From Rivularia sp. PCC 7116 (GTDB lineage Bacteria > Cyanobacteriota > Cyanobacteriia > Cyanobacteriales > Nostocaceae): 64,000 nt of DNA. A model generated the notes under the pieces. The model saw nothing but the letters and a program-made list of their open reading frames with translations. It was not told where the DNA came from and did not search any database. The translations under genes and the position numbers were made by a program. Shown piece after piece: positions 55,672-64,000 of the stretch; the first letter of the stretch is position 1; each line of letters starts with the position of its first letter. Where the stretch lies: positions 6,853,001-6,917,000 of the forward strand of contig NC_019678.1 in assembly GCF_000316665.1 (NCBI RefSeq), in the 5' to 3' direction.

Positions 55672-57099
55672 ATGTCCGATAACAGCATAACTATAGATAA
55701 CTTTAAACCGGATTTACGTTCATCCAATAGCGCAACTATACAGAGAGGGCTTTTTATCCGCTTGCTACGAGTAACTCTCCTATTTTGTCTCGATGTTTTA
55801 TCACTTAACTTAGCTTGGAATGTAGCTGTTAATTATGCTTCCCCTTTACAGTCAGAATGGACAACTAATTCATCCTTTCTACTGCTAAGTTTGGGAATTC
55901 AAGTTGCCATACTTGCCATAACTGGAGTCTACCGAGCGGGCGTACATCGTCGGGATTATCTCAGTATTATTAAAGCAGTGTCGTTATCATCAATACTGCT
56001 ATCTTTAATCGCCTATGCTTACGAACCAACGACTTATATTGCTCGCTCGACTTATTTACTCTACTGGATTGCATCTGTTACAGGTATTTGTACTACTAGA
56101 TTTTTATTCAACTTATCAACTAACTTTCTCCGTCAAAATGGTGTAATGCGCCATTCGATGTTTATGATTGCAGATGCTCAACAAAAAGAGCAACTGATGA
56201 AAATTATCGAAAAAGATGACTGTTATACCGTAAGAGGTTTTGCTGATTCTAGCTGTTTAGATTGGGCTAACAGAGAAAAAACTTTTTTATCTCTACGCAG
56301 TCAAAATATAGAAGAAGTTTTTGTCTCCTGGGATTCAATAAAGAATCGTTCTTTCCTTTGTTGGCATTTTTATAATGCCGGAATTACGGTGCATATACTA
56401 CCGACAGAGAATAAACTTCCTTTTTCGACATCTCGGTTTAGCTTAATTGGAGGATTACCTTTCCCGACTATTGCAGCACCAATTTTTGCTGGGGTTGATT
56501 TCGGCATCAAAAGATTGTTTGACTTTTGTTTTTCGCTAATTTTAATCATCTTACTCGCGCCTGTATATATTTCCATTGCTATTCTGATTAAGCTAGATTC
56601 TCCGGGACCAGTATTTTTCCGCCAGAAACGTATCGGTTTGCACCGTAAAGAATTTCTCATCTGGAAATTCAGAACAATGATTACTGATGCAGAAAAAGTC
56701 CTAGCCTCTTTAGAAGCTCAAAATGAAATGAAGGATGGTGTCTTTTTCAAAATGAAAAATGACCCCAGAGTCACAAGAGTTGGACAATTTTTACGTCGCT
56801 ATAGTTTAGATGAACTACCCCAATTGTTCAACGTTTTAGTCGGGGATATGAGTTTAATAGGTCCTCGCCCCTTGCCAATGCGCGATGTCGAAAAATTTCA
56901 AACTAAGCATTTTATTCGCCAAGAAGTTCTTCCCGGCATTACTGGATTATGGCAGGTTTCCGGACGTTCTGAGATTGATAATTTTGATGATGTGATTAAA
57001 TTAGATATGAACTACATCGAAAATTGGTCAATATTACTTGATTTGAGAATATTCTTGCGAACTTTTAGAGTTATCTTGCAAAAAACCGGTGCTTATTAG
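55672..57099 (+). CDS. polyprenyl-phosphate sugar phosphotransferase (WcaJ-like)
   Basis: A 475-residue membrane enzyme that starts the repeat unit by moving a sugar-phosphate to undecaprenyl phosphate. The N-terminus has four or five membrane segments (about residues 30-150), then a Rossmann-like part, a membrane hairpin near 283-303 and the bacterial sugar transferase domain: GPVFFRQKRIGLHRKEF, WKFRTM, RRYSLDELPQL and IGPRPLP. The ATG follows the WecG-like gene by 13 bases. Last gene of the cluster before a strong terminator. Confidence 0.92.
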   Translation: MSDNSITIDNFKPDLRSSNSATIQRGLFIRLLRVTLLFCLDVLSLNLAWNVAVNYASPLQSEWTTNSSFLLLSLGIQVAILAITGVYRAGVHRRDYLSIIKAVSLSSILLSLIAYAYEPTTYIARSTYLLYWIASVTGICTTRFLFNLSTNFLRQNGVMRHSMFMIADAQQKEQLMKIIEKDDCYTVRGFADSSCLDWANREKTFLSLRSQNIEEVFVSWDSIKNRSFLCWHFYNAGITVHILPTENKLPFSTSRFSLIGGLPFPTIAAPIFAGVDFGIKRLFDFCFSLILIILLAPVYISIAILIKLDSPGPVFFRQKRIGLHRKEFLIWKFRTMITDAEKVLASLEAQNEMKDGVFFKMKNDPRVTRVGQFLRRYSLDELPQLFNVLVGDMSLIGPRPLPMRDVEKFQTKHFIRQEVLPGITGLWQVSGRSEIDNFDDVIKLDMNYIENWSILLDLRIFLRTFRVILQKTGAY

Positions 57100-57125
57100 C
57101 TTTACTAGTTGCATAGAAAAACTTC

Positions 57126-57158
57126 AAAACCCCACTTTTGATCGAAAGTGGGGGTTTA
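57126..57158 (+). terminator. rho-independent terminator of the polysaccharide cluster
   Basis: A stem of about 10 bp, ACCCCACTTT/AAAGTGGGGGT with a TGATCG loop, lies 27 bases after the last stop and is followed by a T-rich run (TTTATTCT). It is the clearest terminator in the window. Confidence 0.85.
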
Positions 57159-57373
57159 TTCTATCTAATAGCATCTTATATCATTTCTTTATAAAGATGC
57201 GCCGAATTAAGCCTACGCAGGTAGGCTTTGTATCAGTAGCTCCACTCTTTCAGAGTGAGAGCGATTGAGCGCAGCCTCATACAGAATTGGTATTAAGAAA
57301 CTCAAAAAACATATTATTAGTCCGTCAAGCAAACTTAATGGGGTGTATCGTCTCGCCAGATTTAATAAATCAG

Positions 57374-57387
57374 TTTATTATAATAAA
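57374..57387. promoter_or_regulatory. palindrome upstream of the MarR gene
   Basis: The perfect 14-bp palindrome TTTATTATAATAAA lies 37 bases before the MarR start. MarR proteins bind short palindromes and often repress themselves, so this is a candidate operator. An AT-rich chance palindrome cannot be excluded. Confidence 0.4.
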
Positions 57388-57423
57388 AGTTATGATTAAA
57401 TTGTTTCTGGCGTACTCATTTGT

Positions 57424-57861
57424 ATGAACTCGTTGAAAAATAAACCTCTCGATCCAGTCAATCATGCAGGTTTCTTAATCTGGCAGGTAGCAAACAATTG
57501 GGAGAAGCAAATTAACAATGAGTTGAAAGAGTTCGGCTTAAATCAAGCAGAGTATTTTCATTTAGTTTCTTTATTTTGGTTATTGGAAAATCAGGAAGAA
57601 GTTACCCAAACTGAGATTGCCAGATTCGCCGATACAATCCCAATGAACACTTCTAAAATCATGACCAAGTTTGAAAAAAAAGGTCTGATAACAAGAGTTG
57701 CTGGAAGTGATTCAAGATCGAAGTCTTTATGTATTACTGAGAGTGGTGAGCAGATAGCTATTCAAGCAACTGCTAGATTAAGTCGTTTAAGCGAGCAGTT
57801 TTTTGATAAAGATGACGATAATAATTTTTTGAATTACCTGAAATATTTAAAAACAAAATAA
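57424..57861 (+). CDS. MarR-family transcriptional regulator
   Basis: A 145-residue winged-helix regulator. The helix-turn-helix region is TQTEIARFADTIPMNTSKIMT (residues about 56-76), followed by the wing KGLITRVAGSDSRSKSL with the conserved Asp-Ser-Arg. The N-terminal helix (FLIWQVANNWEKQIN) makes the dimer. No partner gene is adjacent, so the target is unknown; autoregulation through the palindrome at 57374 is possible. Confidence 0.9.
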   Translation: MNSLKNKPLDPVNHAGFLIWQVANNWEKQINNELKEFGLNQAEYFHLVSLFWLLENQEEVTQTEIARFADTIPMNTSKIMTKFEKKGLITRVAGSDSRSKSLCITESGEQIAIQATARLSRLSEQFFDKDDDNNFLNYLKYLKTK

Positions 57862-58173
57862 AATTAATAGCGATAGCCAAAGCGCAGCAGACCATTTCTC
57901 ACCTTCTTCTTACTCCCATCACGCTCTAAGATTACCTATAAGAATTTCTCCCTCACTCCCTCGCTCTCTCACTCTCTCCCTCAATAATTTAGGTAATCTT
58001 GCACCGGGAAGGGAGTAACAAGGAGAGGGGTGTTCGTAGGGCAGGGTGAGGTTTCTTTTGGCTCAATAAGAATGGTGCAAGATGTTTAATTATATATATA
58101 AGTAATTAATTTTTTTCATAATTTGGCGATACAAAGCGGAGCCTACACCCTGATAAAATTGTACTAATCAAAA
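57862..58173. other. repeat-rich gap between MarR and pstB
   Basis: It holds a CTCCCTC/CTCTCTC-rich tract (57950-57983), a degenerate copy of the AAGGAGAGGGG repeat (58019-58055) and an inverted copy of the GTAGGCTxxGTATC repeat (58122-58150). No gene. Confidence 0.6.
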
Positions 58174-58953
58174 TTAACCGAAACGTCCGGAAACATAATC
58201 ACGAGTACGTTGGTCCAAAGGATTCTTGAAGATTTGGTCGGTGCTACCAAATTCAACCATTTGTCCGATACGGCTTTCATCAGTACTAAAGAATGCCGTA
58301 AAGTCAGCCACACGCTGCGCTTGTTGCATATTGTGAGTCACAATTGCAATTGTCAATTCACCGCGCAAACTATCGATTAACTCTTCAATCTTCATAGTTG
58401 CAATGGGATCTAATGCCGAACAAGGTTCGTCCATCAGCAACACTTTTGGTCTGACTGCTAAAGAACGAGCAATACATAAACGCTGTTGTTGACCACCAGA
58501 TAAACCTAAAGCTGACTTGTATAGTTTATCCTTGACTTCATCCCACAATGCAGCACCCTTAATTGCAGATTCAACAATACCGTCCAATTCTGATTTGGGG
58601 CAATGTCTGGCAATTCTAATTCCATAAGCTACATTATCGTAAATGCTCATGGGAAATAGATTTGGCTTTTGGAACACCATGCCTATTTGACGGCGCAATC
58701 TATTAAGGTTGACGCGAGAAGAATAAATATTCTGACCGAAAAATTCTACTTTTCCATCAATCTTGACGTTAGATTCTAGTTCGCCAATACGATTGAGAGA
58801 TTTAATGAAAGTTGATTTACCACAACCCGAAGGTCCAATAAGTGCGGTAACTTGTCTTTGGTAAATATCTAAAGACACTCCTTGAAGTGCTTTGAAAGTA
58901 CCGTAATAGAAAGCAAGGTTTTTGACAGTAATGGCTGGAATTAAGTTACTCAT
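58174..58953 (-). CDS. pstB: phosphate ABC transporter ATPase PstB
   Basis: A 259-residue ABC ATPase that powers phosphate uptake. Walker [10 protein letters not shown] near 42, the signature LSGGQQQRL near 150, Walker [14 protein letters not shown] near 172 and the switch His in VTHNMQQ. The length and all motifs match PstB. Last gene of the pst operon, 73 bases after pstA. Confidence 0.97.
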   Translation of the reverse strand: MSNLIPAITVKNLAFYYGTFKALQGVSLDIYQRQVTALIGPSGCGKSTFIKSLNRIGELESNVKIDGKVEFFGQNIYSSRVNLNRLRRQIGMVFQKPNLFPMSIYDNVAYGIRIARHCPKSELDGIVESAIKGAALWDEVKDKLYKSALGLSGGQQQRLCIARSLAVRPKVLLMDEPCSALDPIATMKIEELIDSLRGELTIAIVTHNMQQAQRVADFTAFFSTDESRIGQMVEFGSTDQIFKNPLDQRTRDYVSGRFG

Positions 58954-59026
58954 GAAGAAAGAAACTTGGATGATAGAAACGATGGGAATTATAACTAGAT
59001 AAGCATGAAAGCTTTGCGGTTAAACC

Positions 59027-59923
59027 TTATTTAAGCTTTCTACTGGTGATTACGCGAGACAGGAGATTCAACAAGAAGATTAAACCCACCAATACAATTG
59101 AAGCTGTCCAGACTAATTGAAATATTTCTGGTCTGTCGTCTTGATAGAAGCGATAAATTAATATAGGTAAGGAAGCTGTTTCTTCAAATAGTCCTTTCGC
59201 CCAAAAGTTGCTGAACAAAGCCGTAAAAATTAGCGGCGCTGTCTCACCACTAGCGCGGGCTATTGCTAATAGAGTTGCTGTAGTAATTCCAGGTAATCCA
59301 GCAGCTAGCACAACGCGAAAAGTAGTTTGGAAGCGATTTCCACCCAATGCTGCCGATGCCAAGCGTAGGGAATTTGGAACCAGTTTTAATACTTCCTCAG
59401 TTGTTAAAGCAATAACCGGAAGCATAATTACGCCTAAAGCAAAACCACCGGCAACGGCGCTAAATTGCTTGGTTGTGGCGACGAAAACACCATAAGCAAA
59501 CACACCGACAACAATTGAAGGTACGCCAGAAAGAATAGTAGTGATAAAGCGGACAACAGAAGCAATCTTGGAATCTTTACCAAATTCCGATAGAAATATT
59601 CCCGTCATCACTCCAACAGGAATGGCAAATAGAGAGCCAATTGTAACCATTTTGATGGTGCCAAAAATTGCATTGGCAAAACCAAAATCAATCACCTGAT
59701 TAACAAACATTTCTGGTTTGAGATTGGACAGTCCCCGTCCAAGAATTTCCCATACCAGCGAAAATAAAGGTAACAGCGCCAAAAAGGTGAGAAAGAAAGC
59801 AATAGCAGTCATTCCATACTGCAACGCAAACCTTTCTGGTGAAAGAGGATTGCATATCTCTCTCGCTACAGACAAATCAATCTCCGAACGTTTTCTAGCA
59901 CTCATTTCTCTCAACCTACTCAA
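59027..59923 (-). CDS. pstA: phosphate ABC transporter permease PstA
   Basis: A 298-residue membrane protein with six segments. The ABC coupling loop appears as EEVLKLVPNSLRLASAALG with the EAA-like Gly, followed by ATTLLAIARASGETAPLIF. Together with PstC it forms the channel. Gap to pstC is 67 bases. Confidence 0.96.
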   Translation of the reverse strand: MSRLREMSARKRSEIDLSVAREICNPLSPERFALQYGMTAIAFFLTFLALLPLFSLVWEILGRGLSNLKPEMFVNQVIDFGFANAIFGTIKMVTIGSLFAIPVGVMTGIFLSEFGKDSKIASVVRFITTILSGVPSIVVGVFAYGVFVATTKQFSAVAGGFALGVIMLPVIALTTEEVLKLVPNSLRLASAALGGNRFQTTFRVVLAAGLPGITTATLLAIARASGETAPLIFTALFSNFWAKGLFEETASLPILIYRFYQDDRPEIFQLVWTASIVLVGLIFLLNLLSRVITSRKLK

Positions 59924-59990
59924 AACATTTTCGACGCGAATTCGTTAAACCTTGATTACTAATAGCTTTGCAGTATTTAGGTTAGATAAA

Positions 59991-60971
59991 CTACTTGTTC
60001 TTCCTGTTCAGCCACTGCACTAATACCACAGCACCGATATTGACTGCTAGAGTAACAACGAACAAAACTAAAGCTAAATAAGTCAAGGCTCCAACATGCA
60101 GCCTATTTTCAGCTTCAGCAAATTCATTCGCTAATACAGCCGGAATTGTATAGCTAGCATCTAGCAAGGAAGCACTGATAAATTCTGAGTTACCAATAAC
60201 CATTGTTACAGCCATTGTTTCCCCTAAAGCGCGTCCCAAAGCCAGCATCGTAGCACCAACAACACCAGAAAAACCACTAGGTAATAATACTTTGAAAATA
60301 GTCTCCCAACGGGTAGCACCTAAAGCCATCGAACCGGTGCGGTACTGATTGGGAACTACCATCAGAACGTCGCGACTAATTGCTGCCATTGTAGGCAAAA
60401 TCATGATAGCTAGAATTATCCCCGCAGTTAATAAATTATCACCGCTAGGAAATTCAGTATTAAACAATGGTATCCAGTTAAGATTTACCGATAGCCAGGT
60501 TTGCAAAGGAACAATAACTGGAATTAAAATATAAACACCCCATAAACCAATAATTACGCTGGGGATTGCCGCGATTAACTCAACAATGAAAGCAATTGGC
60601 GATCGCACATAAGAAGGTAGAAAATCTTCACTAGTAACAAGAGCAATCGCCAAGCCAACAGGTATAGCAATTAAAATCGCTAAGAAGCTGCTTACAAGAG
60701 TTCCGTAAATGTATGGTAATGCACCATAAACACCTTCAACAGTATCCCAGTCTTGGCTCCAGAGAAATCCGAGTCCGAATTTGACAACAGCCGGTTGTGC
60801 TTCCTGAAAAATGATATAAATCATCCACAGGAACATAAATATTACAAATACCGCAAAAGAGCGCACCAGCCATTTAAATCCTTGTTCTAACCATAGATTT
60901 TTGGCATCTTGAGCAAAAATATCGAGCTTGTCATCAACTACTGAATTGGGTTGAACGGATGAATTAGCCAT
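59991..60971 (-). CDS. pstC: phosphate ABC transporter permease PstC
   Basis: A 326-residue permease with about six segments. The coupling loop RDVLMVVPNQYRTGSMALG and GATMLALGRALGETMAVTMV are diagnostic of PstC. The N-terminus has about 40 extra polar residues before the first membrane segment. The gap to pstS (about 300 bases) is long and has two strong hairpins. Confidence 0.96.
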   Translation of the reverse strand: MANSSVQPNSVVDDKLDIFAQDAKNLWLEQGFKWLVRSFAVFVIFMFLWMIYIIFQEAQPAVVKFGLGFLWSQDWDTVEGVYGALPYIYGTLVSSFLAILIAIPVGLAIALVTSEDFLPSYVRSPIAFIVELIAAIPSVIIGLWGVYILIPVIVPLQTWLSVNLNWIPLFNTEFPSGDNLLTAGIILAIMILPTMAAISRDVLMVVPNQYRTGSMALGATRWETIFKVLLPSGFSGVVGATMLALGRALGETMAVTMVIGNSEFISASLLDASYTIPAVLANEFAEAENRLHVGALTYLALVLFVVTLAVNIGAVVLVQWLNRKNK

Positions 60972-61270
60972 TGCCAGTCATTTAGATTTTAGATTTTAGA
61001 TTTTAGTTTTAACCAACGGATGCATTTATGTAGAGATTTGAGGTTTTGGATTTCGAGAATATTTTTTTACAAGAAATCACAAAATTATTATGTAGCATCC
61101 CGAACTATCAGATTAAGCTTGTATTCGGATAAAATCCACAAACATCCAAGAAGAAGGGTGGGCATAACCCACCCCATCTCTGTTCAATTAAGTCTTAGGA
61201 ATACCTATTTAACAGATGTAAATACAGAAGTTAAAACTCTAACTTCTGTCTAGGAATATAGGAAAGTTAA
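60972..61270 (-). promoter_or_regulatory. pstS-pstC spacer with two hairpins
   Basis: Hairpin one: 61224-61249, ten base pairs ACAGAAGTTA/TAACTTCTGT, loop of six. Hairpin two: 61156-61174, seven base pairs GGGTGGG/CCCACCC, loop CATAA. Both lie after the pstS stop, before pstC. Neither has a T-run typical of a full terminator on the minus strand, so they may stop part of the transcripts or protect the pstS mRNA end, making more PstS than permease. Confidence 0.6.
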
Positions 61271-62302
61271 TTACTTAACTTCTCTGTTAACTTGGTTGAT
61301 TACACGTCTTCTAACGCTTGTAGGAATGCTGGTGTAGAGTAACTTACCATTGAAGTTTTGACCAGTGGTCATTACCCACTTGATCCACTTCTTAACAGCA
61401 GCAGCCTTAGCCGCAGATGGATATTTCTTGTAGATCATCATCCAGGTTAAACCAACGATAGGATAACCCTGAGAAGAATCTCCTACGAATACGCGGTAGT
61501 TAGCGGGGAATTTAACGCTAGACAAACCAGTATTAGCAGCTCTCAAAGAAGGAGCAACAAACTGTCCTCTTCTGTTTTGAACTCTTGCAGACTTAAGTTT
61601 GTTCAAACGAGCATAGGAGTAGTTAACGTAACCGATACCACCAGAAGTACGCTTAACCAAAGCAGCTACACCAGAGTTACCTTTACCCTTTCTAGCTCCT
61701 CTGAAAGCCCATCTTGGCTTCTTGGAAGTACCAATTCTTCCTTTGAAGTAACCAGAGATGGTGCTGAGGTGGTTGGTGAAGATGAAGGTTGTACCGGAAC
61801 CATCTGCACGAACAACAGGTGTAATTCTGCGGTTAGGCAATCTAACACCGGGGTTGTCCTTTCTGATTCTTGCATCATTCCACTTGGTGATTCTACCAGC
61901 GAAAATCAAAGGTAGAACTTTGCGGGACAACTTGAGGTTGTTAACACCAGGCAAGTTGTAAACAACGGAAACAGCACCACCAGCGGTAGGAACCAAGATT
62001 GTTCCACGGCTTACTTTAGCGATGTCAGAATCTTTCATTGCTGCATCACTACCGCCGAAATCAACGGTACCTTTTGTGAAGTTACGGATACCACAGCTAG
62101 AACCACAAGCGGTGTAGTTTACTTGTAAGTTTTTGTGTGTCTTGCGAACTTCACGAGCATATCTCTGATACAAAGGAGCAGGGAAACTAGCACCTGCACC
62201 TACTAATGTTTGAGCTTGAGCAGCAGCTCCACTTAATAGAAAAGCAGCAGCAGCAACGGAAGAAGTTACGATTCGATTCAATCCGGTAACTTTTAAATTC
62301 AT
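61271..62302 (-). CDS. pstS: phosphate-binding periplasmic protein PstS
   Basis: A 343-residue substrate-binding protein. A signal peptide of about 30 residues ends at AAAQAQ, then the mature start TLVGAGASFPAPLYQRY, the family signature. Phosphate-site strings include DFGGSDAAM and VRADGSGTTFIFT. Basic residues are many (high pI). First gene of the operon S-C-A-B. A possible Pho-box lies about 70 bases upstream. Confidence 0.96.
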   Translation of the reverse strand: MNLKVTGLNRIVTSSVAAAAFLLSGAAAQAQTLVGAGASFPAPLYQRYAREVRKTHKNLQVNYTACGSSCGIRNFTKGTVDFGGSDAAMKDSDIAKVSRGTILVPTAGGAVSVVYNLPGVNNLKLSRKVLPLIFAGRITKWNDARIRKDNPGVRLPNRRITPVVRADGSGTTFIFTNHLSTISGYFKGRIGTSKKPRWAFRGARKGKGNSGVAALVKRTSGGIGYVNYSYARLNKLKSARVQNRRGQFVAPSLRAANTGLSSVKFPANYRVFVGDSSQGYPIVGLTWMMIYKKYPSAAKAAAVKKWIKWVMTTGQNFNGKLLYTSIPTSVRRRVINQVNREVK

Positions 62303-62734
62303 AGTGTCTCGATTTTTGGGGATAGAGTTCTACGCGAGATGCCTACCAGAAATACCCTACCCTTTTATCAGTTAAGAATTGTTAAAGAAGGCAGCAATAA
62401 AACTTTAAAATGTGTTTAAAATTTGGTTTTTAGGTAATAGTAATTATTTCGTAGTTAGAATATATTTAAAATATTTGATTTATTCAATTTGTAATTTTAA
62501 ATTCTATTATTAGAGTAGCGATTGTAAAACAAAAAAACAATATTTTTATCTGAAAATGCTACTATTGATATACAATATTCTATAATTTTGGACGAAAAAA
62601 GTATAAAGTATGAAATTTTGTGCTTGATAATTCATGCTTTATGCTGCAAAATAATTATCTGGTTTCGCTCTGTGCATCTGTCTTATCTTGAGTTTTCTTG
62701 GCATTGTGCAATCCAGATTCCCAGAGCCAAATAC
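62303..62734. other. divergent promoter region of pstS and the acidic-repeat gene
   Basis: A 430-base AT-rich stretch that should contain both promoters. Apart from the possible Pho-box I see nothing specific. Confidence 0.5.
62370..62388 (-). promoter_or_regulatory. possible Pho-box upstream of pstS
   Basis: On the minus strand CTTTAACAATTCTTAACTG contains two TTAAC cores ten bases apart, 68 bases before the ATG. Cyanobacterial Pho-boxes are direct repeats of about 8 bases, CTTAACCT-like, with an 11-base period, so this is a plausible but imperfect match. Confidence 0.4.
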
Positions 62735-64000
62735 ATGATTAAGTCATATCTTCTAAATAATTTGTTCGTTCCATTACGACAAATTTCTCCATCAATGTTG
62801 CTAGCTTCAGCAGCTTTGCATAGTTTGTTATTTGCAGTACCAATACCTTCAAATTCGCAGAATACAGAATTATCAAAAGGCGGTAATACTCCAGAAAACG
62901 ATACAGCAAAAGTATCAAAAGATGTTTGTGATGAAGATGGTTCTCTTGAAGGAGCAGGAGAAGATTCTTTAGATGAAGATACTTCTCTGGAAGGAGCAGG
63001 AGAAGATCCTTTAGGTGAAGATGGTTCTCTTGAAGGAGCAGGAGAAGATTCTTTAGGTGAAGATGGTTCTCTTGAAGGAGCAGGAGAAGATTCTTTAGGT
63101 GAAGATACTTCTCTGGAAGGAGCAGGAGAAGATTCTTTAGGTGAAGATGCTTCTCTTGAAGGAGCAGGAGAAGATTCTTTAGGTGAAGATACTTCTCTGG
63201 AAGGAGCAGGAGAAGATTCTTTAGGTGAAGATGAATCTTTTGCTGAAGAAATATTAGGTGACGAAAATACAGCGACATCTTCACAAGAAGAACTGTGCGA
63301 AGATGACACCTTACCGAAAGGAAAAGCGATAAAAGTACCCCAAGAAACACCTTTGCTAAGCGATTTGGAAAACGAAAGCAACAGTGAAGAAGCTGGGGAT
63401 AGTGAAGACGCAATTCCGGATTTGGCTAATGGTGAGCCTTTAGATGAGTCAGGCGATTCTATCGATGATGCACCAGTTGATAATATTTCTCTTGGCGGAG
63501 ATGATATCTCATCAGAGGAATTGCCTACTCCTGGCGAAAATTTATCTTTAGGTGAGCCCGAAATCGAACCTGAGATTGCTTTTACACCTTCCGAACCATC
63601 TGAAGAACCCATTGAAGATACACCATCAGAATCAGTAGAAGAACCTATCGACGATATAAGTTCTGAGCCAGTAGAAGAACCTATTGACGATACAAGTTCT
63701 GAGACAGTAGAAGAACCTATTGATGATACAAATTCTGAACCAACAGAACAACCTGAAGAAATAGCGGAACCAGAATCCTCTGATACAGAAACGGAGTTGA
63801 ATCCAGAAGAAACTACTCCTTCACAGACAGATACCCAAACCCGTCGAGTCGATCCATTTGCTGAATTTCCTAAATACAGCAGCGTAAGACCTAATTTTTG
63901 TGGAGTCAAAAGCGCAAAAATAGATAGACGCACTAGACTTACATCTGATTCTTTAGATTCAGTGCAAGCTTATTTCGACAAAAAGTTAGCAGGAACTGAT
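62735..64000 (+). CDS. secreted acidic repeat protein, runs off the right edge
   Basis: An open frame of at least 422 codons from the ATG at 62735, without a stop in the window. It begins with a signal-like region (MIKSYLLNNLFVPLRQ and then LLASAALHSLLFAVPIP). Residues about 69-166 are seven near-identical 14-residue repeats (SLEGAGEDSLGED pattern). A further acidic part has three VEEPIDD-type repeats near 300-345. The last 50 residues become basic and structured (RRVDPFAEFPKYSSV, DSVQAYFDKKLAG), so a globular domain probably follows outside the window. The very low isoelectric point suggests a cell-surface or calcium-binding role. Family not recognised. A serine-rich frame on the opposite strand is its shadow. 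Confidence 0.8.
   Translation, partial: MIKSYLLNNLFVPLRQISPSMLLASAALHSLLFAVPIPSNSQNTELSKGGNTPENDTAKVSKDVCDEDGSLEGAGEDSLDEDTSLEGAGEDPLGEDGSLEGAGEDSLGEDGSLEGAGEDSLGEDTSLEGAGEDSLGEDASLEGAGEDSLGEDTSLEGAGEDSLGEDESFAEEILGDENTATSSQEELCEDDTLPKGKAIKVPQETPLLSDLENESNSEEAGDSEDAIPDLANGEPLDESGDSIDDAPVDNISLGGDDISSEELPTPGENLSLGEPEIEPEIAFTPSEPSEEPIEDTPSESVEEPIDDISSEPVEEPIDDTSSETVEEPIDDTNSEPTEQPEEIAEPESSDTETELNPEETTPSQTDTQTRRVDPFAEFPKYSSVRPNFCGVKSAKIDRRTRLTSDSLDSVQAYFDKKLAGTD
62940..63233 (+). repeat. seven 42-bp tandem repeats in the acidic-protein gene
   Basis: Seven in-register 42-bp units (14 codons each). Variation is restricted to one or two codons per unit, mainly the residue before SLEGAG (G, T or A). 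Typical of repeats that change copy number by slippage. Confidence 0.9.

Noticed and set aside
61020-61253. 77-codon gene between pstC and pstS
   Set aside because: It overlaps two hairpins, has no family-like sequence and runs opposite to the operon.
62683-63933. 416-codon serine-rich reading frame on the minus strand
   Set aside because: It is the mirror of the acidic repeat gene on the plus strand: GAA/GAT codons read backwards give Ser/Phe-rich protein. The plus-strand frame has a signal-like start and a non-repetitive end that looks coding.

Overview
The window comes from a cyanobacterium, most likely a filamentous one of the Nostocales (Rivularia/Calothrix/Nostoc type). The evidence is many HIP1 octamers (GCGATCGC, e.g. 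near 13061, 17752, 22569, 33282, 46452, 60600), AT-rich genes, STRR-like heptamer repeats (ACTGTTC/ACTGCTC), small dispersed repeats of the kind reported in Nostoc, a plastid-lipid-associated (fibrillin-like) protein, and large NACHT/STAND and hybrid kinase genes. No transposase, phage gene or CRISPR array was seen. The species cannot be named from this sequence alone.

Layout. 0.5-1.8 kb: a DUF3754-type membrane protein. 2.0-2.4 kb: a 123-bp sequence repeated three times in tandem. 2.5-3.8 kb: a dense array of about ten tRNA or tRNA-like genes, all on the minus strand. At least four carry a small dispersed repeat at the same place in the T-loop, and one also carries one in its anticodon loop. 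3.9-7.8 kb: a methyltransferase remnant, hisG, an OmpR-type response regulator and a flavin monooxygenase. 8.3-11.5 kb: a STAND-type P-loop NTPase ending in ten almost identical 40-residue TPR-like units. 11.8-15.8 kb: an acyltransferase, an AraC regulator and an RTX/beta-lactamase fusion. 15.8-20 kb: cydAB (bd-type quinol oxidase) and a divergent persulfide-dioxygenase-like/rhodanese pair. 20.4-24.9 kb: a NACHT protein with 14 WD40 repeats. 25.3-28.1 kb: aqpZ and a umuDC operon whose UmuD lacks both catalytic residues. 28.5-32.6 kb: an MscS-cNMP channel, an HD-type hydrolase and a decayed MscS paralogue carrying a MITE-like element. 33.1-40.1 kb: two tandem hybrid histidine kinase/adenylate cyclase genes whose 3' ends look homogenised by gene conversion; the first is frameshifted.

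41.9-57.1 kb is an exopolysaccharide cluster on the plus strand: a Wzc-like chain-length regulator/kinase, a Wzx flippase, a Wzy-like polymerase/ligase, seven glycosyltransferases (one of WecG/TagA type is the eighth) and a polyprenyl-phosphate sugar transferase, closed by a strong terminator. A 1.2-kb gene-free leader precedes it. The enzymes cover priming, chain assembly, flipping, polymerisation and export control. 57.4 kb: a MarR regulator with a palindromic upstream site. 58.2-62.3 kb: the high-affinity phosphate operon pstS-pstC-pstA-pstB (minus strand). 62.7 kb to the right edge: the start of a secreted, very acidic repeat protein that runs out of the window.

Most interesting points: repeated insertion of tiny mobile repeats at one T-loop position in several tRNA genes; a UmuD without its Ser-Lys dyad; a repeat element exapted in frame in the NACHT gene; and gene conversion between the tandem kinase-cyclases.
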